Shown: in pieces, positions 44,270 to 52,821 of the stretch | Numbering within the stretch: the first letter of the stretch is position 1 | Layout: every line of letters starts with the position of its first letter | DNA from: Selenomonas sp. oral taxon 920 | GTDB lineage: Bacteria > Bacillota > Negativicutes > Selenomonadales > Selenomonadaceae | NCBI RefSeq assembly: GCF_001717585.1 | Contig: NZ_CP017042.1 | Span: 1,952,501-2,016,500, forward strand | Direction of reading: 5' to 3' | DNA: 64,000 bases | Made by a program: the position numbers and the translations under genes | Notes under the pieces: model-generated | What the model was told of the DNA's origin: nothing | The model's database searches: none | Seen by the model: the letters and a program-made list of their open reading frames with translations, nothing else

Positions 44270-45763
44270 TTATCTCTGCTGCAGAATCAGGGCGCTGCCG
44301 ACCGCACGCTCTGAACCATCCGATGGAGAATTCAATACTGTTCCATGTACATAAAGTGCCGAAGAGCCGCCGCCGTCGAGATTAATTGCATTCTGTACGC
44401 CGAATTTCACGAGCAGCTCCGCGAATTCCGTCAGTGTCAGCCCGTGGCTGTGTGACTGCCGCCCATCCACCACGACAAAGACGACCTTGCCCGCCCGCGT
44501 CACGCCGACGGCACTGCGCGGCGCACGTCCATAGCGGATGTCGCCAGGAAACTGCTCCTCGCCCGCCGTCACATGCACGGCACCGTTTTCGACGAGGCGA
44601 GGTCCCGCTCCGACAATCTGCACAGCGCGATCCCACATACTTCCCGTTTGCTCCGTGAGCACGGTCGGATCACCCAGACGCACCCCCGCCCCTGCAAACG
44701 CATCCATCGAGGAGCCGTGGACAGAGACGACGTAGCCATCCGAGGGAATCGGCGAATCGTTCGTATTGATCTCCGCCACACGCCCTTCACGGATCACGTA
44801 TTCCAATCCGTAGGGATTTGTTCCGGTCGATCTGCCGTAAGCGCGGTTGTAGATGACGAGCCCATTCTCGCCGCGCTCGGCATTAACTCCTGAGACGGGG
44901 AGCGTCACCTGATCAATCTTCACCATGCCGTTGTAGGAAACCGTACCAAATACGAAGGAGCCGTCCGGCATGACACCGAACGCGCTGCGGTCATAGTAAG
45001 TCGTCCCGACGATCGTACCGTCGATCTTTGTCACACCGAGGATCTCACCATTCAATGCAAAGTAGGACGCGTTGATCGCCGCCGCCGCATTCGTATCGCG
45101 TGCAATGCCGCTGACCGTCTGCCGACCGGGGATGATGCCGCGCGCAAGCGCCGGGCGAACGCTGTAGCGCGTCGGGTCCGCCTCGACGAAGTACGCAGAC
45201 ACCTGCCCGTCTTCGTCCTTATAGATGTAAGTACGCTGCAGCAATCCCGCAGCGACCTGCTCCTCACGCAGAATCGGGAACGTCTGCTTTTCCTGTTCCG
45301 TAGGCGAAGGCGCATCGCCCGTCGGCTTTGCCGGCCGCATAGGCGGCGTGGCGGGAACAATCTGCTTGGGCGATTCTTTCCCGGACGCAGGCGTAATATC
45401 GAGGAACACGCGGGTGGGATTCATCAGGTTGCCAAGCGAATATCCCATGCCCTTCGCCATTGTGACGGTTACATAAAAATGCCCCCTGCGTGCGGCGTAG
45501 GAAACGGCATCAATACGCTTCGTGCGTACAGCAGTACGATGAAATGCAGTTTCGTCCGTATCCGCAAAGTCAAGAGTCAGCTCGCGTCCGTCCTCGGACA
45601 GGCTGACATGATAGACGGGCATCTCCGTGAAATCAAACACCAGCCGATCACGTTCCGCCGTGCTCGACGTGCGCAGATCAGTCAGTCCCGCTGCAAATGC
45701 ATAGGAAGACATGGTCAGCAGAAGGGCTGCCCCAGTCACGAGAATTTTCTTCAAAATACGCAT
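44270..45763 (-). CDS. Secreted phosphodiester glycosidase (NAGPA/DUF2233) with N-terminal AMIN-like domain
   Basis: This 497-residue protein has a signal peptide (about 1-25, ending YAFA), a beta-rich AMIN-like domain (about 26-127) and a Pro-rich linker. A NAGPA-type phosphodiester glycosidase domain occupies about 195-497, including AAINASYFALNGEILG, AVGVTRAGKVVFVVVDGR and the hallmark INLDGGGSSALYV. AMIN domains bind cell-wall material, and NAGPA-type enzymes cleave sugar phosphodiesters or related bonds, so it probably acts on the envelope in the periplasm. It is separated from the flagellar genes upstream by a terminator. Confidence 0.88.
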   Translation of the reverse strand: MRILKKILVTGAALLLTMSSYAFAAGLTDLRTSSTAERDRLVFDFTEMPVYHVSLSEDGRELTLDFADTDETAFHRTAVRTKRIDAVSYAARRGHFYVTVTMAKGMGYSLGNLMNPTRVFLDITPASGKESPKQIVPATPPMRPAKPTGDAPSPTEQEKQTFPILREEQVAAGLLQRTYIYKDEDGQVSAYFVEADPTRYSVRPALARGIIPGRQTVSGIARDTNAAAAINASYFALNGEILGVTKIDGTIVGTTYYDRSAFGVMPDGSFVFGTVSYNGMVKIDQVTLPVSGVNAERGENGLVIYNRAYGRSTGTNPYGLEYVIREGRVAEINTNDSPIPSDGYVVSVHGSSMDAFAGAGVRLGDPTVLTEQTGSMWDRAVQIVGAGPRLVENGAVHVTAGEEQFPGDIRYGRAPRSAVGVTRAGKVVFVVVDGRQSHSHGLTLTEFAELLVKFGVQNAINLDGGGSSALYVHGTVLNSPSDGSERAVGSALILQQR

Positions 45764-45799
45764 AAATACTCCAAACTAAGCATTTTATCGGTGCAATAG

Positions 45800-45841
45800 A
45801 AAAGGGGACGCTGCACGGGCAGCTTCCCCTTATAAAACTCC
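45800..45841 (-). terminator. Terminator of the flagellar flgF-J unit
   Basis: On the minus strand an inverted repeat of about 13 bases per arm (AAGGGGA then GCTGC, against GCAGC then TCCCCTT, one mismatch) is followed by TTTTC, 14 bases after the flgJ stop. Confidence 0.7.
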
Positions 45842-45854
45842 GTTGTCTCTTCTC

Positions 45855-46283
45855 TCAGCGTTTGTTGATGGTCAACTGCTTGTACATCATGTCCGCGATA
45901 CCAATGCCGCCGCCCTTCGCCACGGAATTCATCAGTTCAGTATCGCGCATATCCTCGAAGATCTTGATGGCATTCGACTTCTTTCCAAAGAGCTCCGTCT
46001 CGGGCACCGTTGCACGCATCTGCTTATACATCATGCTCAGAAACATTGCCTCGAAGCCTTCGCATGCCTCATGCAGGTTCTTGGCCTCCCGTTCCGCATC
46101 CGTCATCGGATTCCTTGGCACATAGCCCGCAGTTTCCGCCGCAGGACGCGTCTCCGCCTTGCGCTGAAGCTCATCGAGCGTCGCCTGAAAGGATTTGCTC
46201 TCGGCGCTCATCCGCGCAGCATCATAGGAGGTCTGCGCGGCGCCGCCCAAGAGAGAATTATCGCTGATTGGCTGGATCGTCAT
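45855..46283 (-). CDS. flgJ: Flagellar rod-binding protein, FlgJ N-terminal domain type
   Basis: This 142-residue protein matches only the rod-binding domain of FlgJ: ACEGFEAMFLSMMYKQMRATVPE is the signature, followed by IFEDMRDTELMNSVAKGGGIGIADMMYKQL. It lacks the C-terminal muramidase domain of enterobacterial FlgJ, as in most Firmicutes. It caps the growing rod in the periplasm. It follows flgI by 17 bases. Confidence 0.9.
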   Translation of the reverse strand: MTIQPISDNSLLGGAAQTSYDAARMSAESKSFQATLDELQRKAETRPAAETAGYVPRNPMTDAEREAKNLHEACEGFEAMFLSMMYKQMRATVPETELFGKKSNAIKIFEDMRDTELMNSVAKGGGIGIADMMYKQLTINKR

Positions 46284-46300
46284 ACGTTGCCTCCCACTGC

Positions 46301-47416
46301 TTACACAATGTCGAGTTCGGCATGCAGAGCACCCGCTGCCTTCATCGCCTGCAAAATCGAAATCGTATCGCGCGGACTTGCGCCCACCGTATTCAGTGCG
46401 CCCACAATATCGCTGATGTTCGTCGTCGCCGGCAGGACAATCGTGCTGCCCTTCGAATCCTTCACTTCGACATCGGGATTATCCGTCACCACGGTATTGC
46501 CGTAGCTAAACGGTGCGGGCTGTGACACATCCGGATTCTCCTGAATGCGGATTGTAAGACCGCCCTGCGTGATCGCAACGGCATCGACAGAAACGTCTCC
46601 GCCCATGACGATCGTCCCGGTGCGTTCGTTCACAACGACACGCGCCATGTTGTCGGGGCGAACCGGCAAATCCTCAATCGAGGCGACAAAACCGACCACG
46701 TTGCCGCGGAAATACGAAGGAACCGCCACATCGACACGGCCGGGATTGCTCGCCTGTGCAATGCTGCCGTACTGTGCATTGATGGCACCCGCAACACGCG
46801 CTGCCGTCGTGAAATCAGGTCGTGCAAGCGAGAGCGAGATCTGCCCGTTCGAGCCGATGCCGTCGTCCTCCACGGTACGCTCGACAATACCGCCGTTCAC
46901 GGCAATGCCGACCGTCGGGAACGCCTTTGTTGTACTGCTTCCGCCGCTCCCCGCCGTAAATCCGCCCGTAGAGACACCGCCCTGTGCCACGACATAGACC
47001 TCGCCGTTGCCCGCGCGCAGCGGCGTCTGAAGCAGCGTACCGCCGCGCAGACTCTTCGCATCGCCGATCGACGATACCGTCACATCGACGGTATCCCCTT
47101 CCCGCACGAAAGGCGGCAGCGTCGCCGTCACCATAACCGCCGCGACGTTCTTGAGTTTGATCGAACTGCTGTTGACCGTGATTCCATAGCTCGTGAGCAT
47201 ATTCGCAATGGACTGCACCGTCTCGCCAGAGCTCGATCCGTCGCCCGTGCCGTCAAGGCCGACCACGAGGCCGTAGCCCATGAGCTGGTTGGAGCGCACG
47301 CCCTGTACTTTGGAGATATCCTTGATCCGCGTCACGGCGGAGTCTGCCGCCGCGATGCCCGGCTGTGTACCGATCACAAGCCCAAGGAGGAGCAGAAGGA
47401 TGCCAATTTTCTTCAT
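46301..47416 (-). CDS. flgI: Flagellar P-ring protein FlgI
   Basis: This 371-residue protein has a signal peptide (about 1-23, ending GIAAA). The family opening TRIKDISKVQGVRSNQLMGYGLVVGLDGTGD follows, with a C-terminal NTVGASPRDTISILQAMKAAGALHAELDIV. It assembles the peptidoglycan-associated P ring around the rod. The presence of P and L rings supports an outer membrane. It lies 15 bases after flgH. Confidence 0.95.
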   Translation of the reverse strand: MKKIGILLLLLGLVIGTQPGIAAADSAVTRIKDISKVQGVRSNQLMGYGLVVGLDGTGDGSSSGETVQSIANMLTSYGITVNSSSIKLKNVAAVMVTATLPPFVREGDTVDVTVSSIGDAKSLRGGTLLQTPLRAGNGEVYVVAQGGVSTGGFTAGSGGSSTTKAFPTVGIAVNGGIVERTVEDDGIGSNGQISLSLARPDFTTAARVAGAINAQYGSIAQASNPGRVDVAVPSYFRGNVVGFVASIEDLPVRPDNMARVVVNERTGTIVMGGDVSVDAVAITQGGLTIRIQENPDVSQPAPFSYGNTVVTDNPDVEVKDSKGSTIVLPATTNISDIVGALNTVGASPRDTISILQAMKAAGALHAELDIV

Positions 47417-47431
47417 AGAAAGCGCCTCCTG

Positions 47432-48031
47432 TCAGAACAGAATGTTGAAGATCTGTGTAAGAATGCCCTGCCGCTGCTTCGCGTTCAGAGGTCCCTTGCC
47501 GTCAAAGCGCACAGTGGCGTCCGCCACGCGCGTCGAGAGGATCGTATTAGCGCTCGAGATATCCTCGGGACGGCAGGTGCCGCGGAAGACGATCTTGTGC
47601 TCGTTGCGGTTCTGCCAGATGGACTGCGTCCCTTCCAGGACGAAGTTGCCGTTTGGCAGAACATCGATGACCGTAACTGTAACATTGCCTGCAACGCGGT
47701 TCGAGGAGGAGGCAGAGCCCTTCGCACTGAACTTGTCCGACCCGCTTGCGGAAGCCGCCTGCAGGAAGTCGAATATTCCAAGCCCCGCACCGATGTTCAC
47801 CGAGCCGCTCTTCTCATTCGCAGAGCTGCGCGTCGCCGACGTGGTCGTCGTCTCACTGATCACGATGGTGACAATATCCCCGATCCCCGTCGCACGGTGA
47901 TCGGCAAACAGGTTCTTCGGCGGGTGTCCGTTCGGATTGTTCCACAGGGATTCTGCCGAGACGGTGGGGGCAAGAGACGCTGTGCACAGAGCAGCCGCCA
48001 GAACCCCTGCAAGCCATTTTTGTTTACGCAT
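47432..48031 (-). CDS. flgH: Flagellar L-ring protein FlgH
   Basis: This 199-residue protein has a signal peptide ending about VSA (residues 24-26). The family core follows: ATGIGDIVTIVISETTTTSATRSS, a Gly/Ser segment, and GNFVLEGTQSIWQNRNEHKIVFRGTCRPEDIS. Enteric FlgH is a lipoprotein; here the only signal-region Cys (C16) follows Leu and has no good lipobox, so signal peptidase I cleavage looks more likely. The ATG at 48031 follows AAGGAG; an earlier in-frame ATG at 48064 lacks one. Confidence 0.93.
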   Translation of the reverse strand: MRKQKWLAGVLAAALCTASLAPTVSAESLWNNPNGHPPKNLFADHRATGIGDIVTIVISETTTTSATRSSANEKSGSVNIGAGLGIFDFLQAASASGSDKFSAKGSASSSNRVAGNVTVTVIDVLPNGNFVLEGTQSIWQNRNEHKIVFRGTCRPEDISSANTILSTRVADATVRFDGKGPLNAKQRQGILTQIFNILF

Positions 48032-48069
48032 ATCGAACTCCTTATGGAAAATTTTCACCATCAAATCCT

Positions 48070-48837
48070 TTATCCGATGATCTGCACGGTTGCAGCGTCG
48101 ATCACCCTGCCGCGCAGAATCTTGCCGGAGCGCACGTTGCGCACACGGATCTCATAGCCGATGCGCCCGCTCTCAATCGCCACGCCCTCTGCACGAACGA
48201 CAATACCATTCGCGTCAAGGACAAGTTCCACAGAGTTGCCCGCCCGTACGACAAGCGGCATCGCCAAGACCGCGGGTGTGATGATGCTGTCCTTGCGGAT
48301 GTAGCGTCCTGCAACGCGTCCGTTCAGACGCGCAAAATCCGTGACCGTCACCTCGGGCAGGGTATCCACCGCCCGTTCCTCCACACGCGCATTCGCGGGG
48401 GTGATCGTGTCCTCCGCACGGATGTCCGTCATTGCTACAAGTACGCGGTCATAGACCGTCAGCCGATAGTAGCTCGTCGCACGCCGATAAAGCGCACCGT
48501 CCACATAGACGGCAAAGACTGTCGGGAACTCGCGTCCATACGGCAGCCCGCGCGGGAACTCGACAACTGCAGTTACCTCCCCGGCCGGCAGGTGCATGGT
48601 TGATGCCGCACGCTGAAGGTACAGCTCATGCCGCCGTGTCTCGCCGATTTCGCCCAATTTTTCCGCAATCTTCTGCTCGGCGAGTGCCGAGAGCTGTGCG
48701 GAGGAGAGAACCGTTGGGAAGCGATCGCCCTGTGCGGGATTGTACGGAGCAGCAAAAGTCGTCGCCGTCCACAGAAAAGCGAATAAGCCACTCCATAGGC
48801 ATAGAATGGCTGTAATCGTACATCTTTGATCGATCAA
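48070..48837 (-). CDS. flgA: Flagellar P-ring assembly chaperone FlgA
   Basis: This 255-residue exported protein has a hydrophobic N-terminal signal (to about residue 29, TTFA). Its C-terminal SAF-type domain reads VAMTDIRAEDTITPANARVEER, GRVAGRYIRKDSIITPAVL, then NGIVVRAEGVAIESGRIGYEIRVRNVRSGKILRGRV, all typical of FlgA. It helps FlgI polymerise into the P ring. Its start overlaps the flgG stop by four bases. Confidence 0.92.
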   Translation of the reverse strand: MIDQRCTITAILCLWSGLFAFLWTATTFAAPYNPAQGDRFPTVLSSAQLSALAEQKIAEKLGEIGETRRHELYLQRAASTMHLPAGEVTAVVEFPRGLPYGREFPTVFAVYVDGALYRRATSYYRLTVYDRVLVAMTDIRAEDTITPANARVEERAVDTLPEVTVTDFARLNGRVAGRYIRKDSIITPAVLAMPLVVRAGNSVELVLDANGIVVRAEGVAIESGRIGYEIRVRNVRSGKILRGRVIDAATVQIIG

Positions 48838-49628
48838 CGCTTGAGCGAGTTTGCAATCTCGAGCATCGAATCCGATGTCGTGATCGCCTTGGAGTTGGAC
48901 TCATATGCGCGCTGGGAGACGATCATCTCGACCATTTCCTCAACGATCTGCACATTGCTCATCTCGAGCGTACCCTGCGTAAGGGTGCCGGCACCATCCA
49001 CACCCGGATTCGACTCGATCGCCTCACCCGAGGCATCGGATACGACGAAGAGGTTCTTGCCAATGGCGGTGAGACCTGCCGGATTCACAAAACGTGCGAG
49101 CGTAATCTGCCCCGCCTCCTGCTGCTGCGTCTGCCCTGCCTCACGGTAGGAGACGCGGCCGTCGCCGGAGATCGTGATGGAGTCCGACGGCGCGTTCTGA
49201 CCGATCGTAATACCGTCGGCGAGCAGATAGCCGTCCGACGTCACCATGCGGCGGTCGCTGTCGAGCTTCCACGTGCCGTCCCGTGTGTATGCCGTTGAAC
49301 CATCCGGCATCGTGACACGGAAGAAGCCCTCGCCCTGAATGCCGATGTCGGTTGGATTGTCCGTTGTCTGGAGTGCGCCCTGCGTAAAGACACGCTGCGT
49401 CGCCGCAACACGCGTACCGAGACCGATCTGAAGCGCCGTCGGGTACTGTGAATCCGCGCCGTTCTGCGCTCCCGCCTCGCGGAGCGTCTGATAGACAAGA
49501 TCCTGGAACTCTGCACGCACTTTCTTGCCGCCATAGGTATTGACGTTTGCGATGTTGTGCGCAACGATGTCCATGTGAACCTGCTGCGCCTTCATGCCGG
49601 ACGCCGCAGACCAGAGTGCTCGCATCAT
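48834..49628 (-). CDS. flgG: Flagellar distal rod protein FlgG
   Basis: This 264-residue rod protein has the N-terminal rod/hook motif SAASGMKAQQVHMDIVAHNIAN. The central GIGVRVAATQRVFTQGALQTT-like segment (GLGTRVAATQRVFTQGALQ) and IGIQGEGFFRVTMPDG follow, and the end is ISQRAYESNSKAITTSDSML-like (VSQRAYESNSKAITTSD). This order is characteristic of FlgG. A SigD-type promoter candidate lies upstream (49672-49698). Confidence 0.94.
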   Translation of the reverse strand: MMRALWSAASGMKAQQVHMDIVAHNIANVNTYGGKKVRAEFQDLVYQTLREAGAQNGADSQYPTALQIGLGTRVAATQRVFTQGALQTTDNPTDIGIQGEGFFRVTMPDGSTAYTRDGTWKLDSDRRMVTSDGYLLADGITIGQNAPSDSITISGDGRVSYREAGQTQQQEAGQITLARFVNPAGLTAIGKNLFVVSDASGEAIESNPGVDGAGTLTQGTLEMSNVQIVEEMVEMIVSQRAYESNSKAITTSDSMLEIANSLKR

Positions 49629-49671
49629 AGTCGATATCCCCCTCCAAGGAAGTTTTTATGTCTACATCTTT

Positions 49672-49698
49672 ATATCGGATGAACGTCTCTATTTCTTA
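49672..49698 (-). promoter_or_regulatory. SigD (sigma-28)-type promoter candidate before flgG
   Basis: On the minus strand TAAG (49695-49698), 15 bases, then TCCGATAT (49672-49679) resembles the SigD/FliA pattern TAAA-N15-GCCGATAT. It lies about 45 bases before flgG. One mismatch in each element. Confidence 0.45.
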
Positions 49699-49705
49699 AA
49701 TCATT

Positions 49706-50506
49706 TTAACTCGTACGTCCGACATCATTGACCGCCTTGTCGAGCAGGCTGTCCTGTGTCTGCACTGCCTTCGAGCCCGCTTCATAGACACGGTAGTTGT
49801 TGATGAGCTCGACCATCTCCGTGACAACGCTTGTATTCGACATCTCGAGCATGCCCTGCTCGATAACGCCCGTCGCCTGCTGCGGCCGTGCGCCCTCCTG
49901 CGGGCGGTAGAGGTTATCCCCCTGCTTGATGACCGCATTCGGTGCGTCGAACTGGACAAAGCCAAGCTGCGCGATCTCTGCGCCGTTCGCATAGATGCGC
50001 CCATCGCTCGAGACATTCACGTGTACGGCGTTCTCCGGAATCGTGATCGGACGGCCCTGCGCTGAGAGCACCGCCTGTCCGCGCACGTTCTGCAGCTGCC
50101 CGTTGCTCGATCGGTAGAAGCTGCCGTCGCGCGTGTAACGAGGCCCCTGCGGTGTGTCGACGACGAAGTAGCCCTCGCCGGAGATCGCAAAGTCGTATGT
50201 GTTCCCCGTTGTCTGCAGCGCGCCCTGCAGGTGATCCGTTGCGATCTCATCCACGGCAGAACCAAGGCCGAGCGTACCGACCACGGGCGCGCCCATACCG
50301 ATGCGGAACCCCTTGAAGCTCGTCACATCCGTGTCTGCCGACTGATCGTTGATGCGGCGAAGCAGCATCGGCTCGAACTCACGAATCGCCATGTCGTCGC
50401 GCTTAAAGCCCGTCGTCGACGCGTTGGCGAGGTTGTTCGCAATCATGTCCGTATGCTTGGTCTCCGTGATCATCCCCGAAGCCGCGATATAGAGTCCTCT
50501 CCACAT
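49706..50506 (-). CDS. flgF: Flagellar proximal rod protein FlgF (FlhO-like)
   Basis: This 266-residue protein begins MWRGLYIAASGMITETKHTDMIANNLANASTTGFKRDD, the rod/hook N-terminal motif. It has the central FAISGEGYFVVDTPQGPRYTRDGSF and ends VELINNYRVYEAGSKAVQTQDSLL. It forms part of the flagellar rod. The mreB-flgF-flgG order parallels mbl-flhO-flhP of Bacillus. Confidence 0.9.
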   Translation of the reverse strand: MWRGLYIAASGMITETKHTDMIANNLANASTTGFKRDDMAIREFEPMLLRRINDQSADTDVTSFKGFRIGMGAPVVGTLGLGSAVDEIATDHLQGALQTTGNTYDFAISGEGYFVVDTPQGPRYTRDGSFYRSSNGQLQNVRGQAVLSAQGRPITIPENAVHVNVSSDGRIYANGAEIAQLGFVQFDAPNAVIKQGDNLYRPQEGARPQQATGVIEQGMLEMSNTSVVTEMVELINNYRVYEAGSKAVQTQDSLLDKAVNDVGRTS

Positions 50507-50571
50507 AGTTCATCCCTCTTTTTCCGAAAACCGTTGTCTTATATAATTTCGCTGTAAGATTTATTTTTCCT

Positions 50572-51600
50572 CTATTTTTTTCGTCCAAAACTTGTATTCG
50601 TTGCTTTGCCGTCGAATTTGTCAAAGATATCAAGCGCCTTGCCGCAGCCGAGCGCCACGCAGGTCATCGGTTCATCCGCCACGAGTGTCGGTGTGCCTGT
50701 CTCACGCTGAATCAGTTCCGCCATGCCGTAGAGCAGTGCGCCGCCGCCCGTCAGGACAATGCCGCGGTCCATGATATCCGCCGCAAGTTCCGGCGGCGTT
50801 TCCTCGAGCACCTTCTTCACGCAGTCGACAATGCGCATGACTGAGCCCTCAATGGCTGCGGATGCCTGCGCCGTGGAGATTATGATGTTCTTCGGCAATC
50901 CTGTGAGCAGGTCGCGTCCGCGTATGTCCATCTGTTCGCGCCGTGCTGACGTATATGCCGCGCCGACGCGCAGCTTGACTTCCTCCGCCGTGCGCTCTCC
51001 GATGAGCAGATTGAACTCGCGCTTGACGTAGTTGATCAAATCTTCGTCAAAGGAATCGCCCGCAACACGAATGCTTTCACTCGTCACAACACCGCCAAGA
51101 CTGATGACGGCGACATCCGTCGTACCGCCGCCGATATCGACAACCATCGAACCCTGTGCCTCGACAATGTCAAGCCCCGCCCCCATCGCCGCCGCAAGCG
51201 GCTCCTCGATGAGCTGAATGTGCCGCGCGCCCGCCTGTTCGGCAGCCTCCTGTACGGCACGCTGCTCCACCATCGTCACACCCGACGGGATGCAGATCAT
51301 GATGCGCGGGCGGAAGACGATGCTGCGCCCGACCACCTTTTCGATGAAAAAGCGCAGCATGCTCTCCGTAATGTCATAGTCGGCGATGACACCGTCGCGC
51401 AGCGGCCGGATCGCAACGATGTTTCCGGGCGTACGCCCGATCATCTGCCGCGCCTCCTCACCGATCGCGAGCACCTGATTCGTATCGCGGTTCACCGCGA
51501 CTACAGCGGGTTCCCGGAGAACAACCCCCTTCCCCTTGACATAGACGAGCACATTCGCCGTACCAAGGTCGATTCCTATATCCATTGACATACCGAACAT
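50572..51600 (-). CDS. mreB: Rod shape-determining protein MreB/Mbl
   Basis: This 342-residue actin homologue has phosphate-1 IGIDLGTANVLVYVKGKG, phosphate-2 VVDIGGGTTDVAVISLGG and adenosine motif VLTGGGALLYGMAELI. It polymerises under the inner membrane to guide cell-wall synthesis. The position next to flgF suggests the Mbl-like paralogue rather than the mreBCD operon copy. AGGAGG precedes the ATG at 51600. Confidence 0.95.
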   Translation of the reverse strand: MFGMSMDIGIDLGTANVLVYVKGKGVVLREPAVVAVNRDTNQVLAIGEEARQMIGRTPGNIVAIRPLRDGVIADYDITESMLRFFIEKVVGRSIVFRPRIMICIPSGVTMVEQRAVQEAAEQAGARHIQLIEEPLAAAMGAGLDIVEAQGSMVVDIGGGTTDVAVISLGGVVTSESIRVAGDSFDEDLINYVKREFNLLIGERTAEEVKLRVGAAYTSARREQMDIRGRDLLTGLPKNIIISTAQASAAIEGSVMRIVDCVKKVLEETPPELAADIMDRGIVLTGGGALLYGMAELIQRETGTPTLVADEPMTCVALGCGKALDIFDKFDGKATNTSFGRKK

Positions 51601-51628
51601 CTACGGCAATCCTCCTATGCTGTCACAA

Positions 51629-52111
51629 TCAGTCGTCTTGGGCGCTCTCGTTCTCCTCCGCCTGCTGCGGTGCCGCAGGAATGAGCTTCGCGCGGATCTC
51701 CTCAAGATTTTTTTCCAGCGAAGTCCGATACTCCGTCTGAAACTCTTCACTGTCCCACTCGGATTGTTTTCCGTAGAGAAGGATGGCGTCGAGATACCGC
51801 AGAACCATTTCTGAGACGTAGGATTTTGCAACCTCATTCGCGGTCAGATAGACCTCTTTCGTCTGCAGTTCGAAGGCAATGCGGTCAATGTAGTGCTCAC
51901 CCTCGATGAGATAGGCAAGCGAACGCAGACGGAGCGTAAGTTCCCTTGCAGTTACGGCATCCTTTGTATGTGCGGAGCGATCCGCGGCAATCTTTTCGAA
52001 AAGTGCCCATGCTTCGTCGCAGAGATGCCCGACCGCGTCGAGCATCTGATCGCGTGCGCGCTTCTTGCGCCATAGCACATCGCGCACCGACGGTTTTTTC
52101 TGTGCTGCCAT
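51629..52111 (-). CDS. Hypothetical helical cytoplasmic protein
   Basis: I do not recognise this 160-residue protein. It is almost entirely helical and charged (VRDVLWRKKRARDQMLDAVGHLCDEAWALFEKIAAD) with no signal or membrane segment. GGGAGGAAGGGC precedes the ATG at 52111. It is the first gene behind a strong promoter and lies 28 bases before mreB, so a link with cell shape or flagella is possible but not shown. Confidence 0.7.
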   Translation of the reverse strand: MAAQKKPSVRDVLWRKKRARDQMLDAVGHLCDEAWALFEKIAADRSAHTKDAVTARELTLRLRSLAYLIEGEHYIDRIAFELQTKEVYLTANEVAKSYVSEMVLRYLDAILLYGKQSEWDSEEFQTEYRTSLEKNLEEIRAKLIPAAPQQAEENESAQDD

Positions 52112-52154
52112 GCCCTTCCTCCCATTTGACATACATTCCCTATTTAGTTCTTCC

Positions 52155-52183
52155 ATTATAAGATGTTCGTCCCGTATCGTCAA
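52155..52183 (-). promoter_or_regulatory. Strong promoter for the hypothetical-mreB-flg unit
   Basis: On the minus strand TTGACG (52178-52183) and TATAAT (52155-52160) are 17 bases apart, about 45 bases before the first gene. Confidence 0.82.
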
Positions 52184-52213
52184 TCTATAATTATGCGCAC
52201 GATCACAGACGCC

Positions 52214-52243
52214 TTGCATTTCGATGTCCATTCAAGGTAAAAT
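52214..52243 (+). promoter_or_regulatory. Promoter for the rightward acetyltransferase-deoB unit
   Basis: TTGCAT (52214-52219) and TAAAAT (52238-52243) are 18 bases apart, diverging from the mreB-unit promoter. Confidence 0.65.
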
Positions 52244-52260
52244 AAAGGAAGGTTTTTGAA

Positions 52261-52809
52261 ATGAAGGGGAATCCTATGGCAGAAATTTTAAAAGAGGGGC
52301 CGCGTCTGCGCCTGCGCCGTGCAGAGCCTGCAGATATCGACTATATCTGCGCACTGCAGGAGGCAAAGGAGAACAGCGACTACATTGTCCCGTTCTCACG
52401 CGCAGATCACGAGACCATCGTCACACAGGCACAGGCAGCAATGGATCTCATTGTCGAGGAGCACGGCGGGGAACGCGTCGGCTATCTCCATGTCACAGGT
52501 CTGCTGCTTGAGACAAAGGAACAGGAGTGGACGCACGTCATCATCGGCAAGAAAGGACTCGGTTACGGACACGAGGCGATGAAGCTGCTGAAGGCATGGG
52601 CGTTCGAGGATATGGGCGCACATCGCGCATGGCTCGACTGCAAGGACTACAACGCACGTGCGCTCCACCTCTACGAGAGCGAGGGCATGGTGCGCGAGGC
52701 GCTCATCCGTGAGACGATCCTGCATCGCGGGGTCTACGAAAATCTTGTTGTGCTCGGCATCCTCGATCGCGAATACCGTGCGCGCAAGCGAAACGGGTTG
52801 GAATTATAG
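52261..52809 (+). CDS. GNAT-family acetyltransferase
   Basis: This 182-residue N-acetyltransferase has LRLRRAEPADIDYICALQEAKEN at the start and the acetyl-CoA loop IGKKGLGYGHEAMKLLKAWAFEDM (Q/RxxGxG/A-like). AWLDCKDYNARALHLYESEGMVREA, typical of RimI/RimJ-like enzymes, follows. The substrate is unknown. AAGGAAGG precedes the ATG at 52261; a second ATG at 52276 is also possible. It is the first gene of a rightward unit with deoB and cdd. Confidence 0.85.
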   Translation: MKGNPMAEILKEGPRLRLRRAEPADIDYICALQEAKENSDYIVPFSRADHETIVTQAQAAMDLIVEEHGGERVGYLHVTGLLLETKEQEWTHVIIGKKGLGYGHEAMKLLKAWAFEDMGAHRAWLDCKDYNARALHLYESEGMVREALIRETILHRGVYENLVVLGILDREYRARKRNGLEL

Positions 52810-52821
52810 GAAGGTGACATC

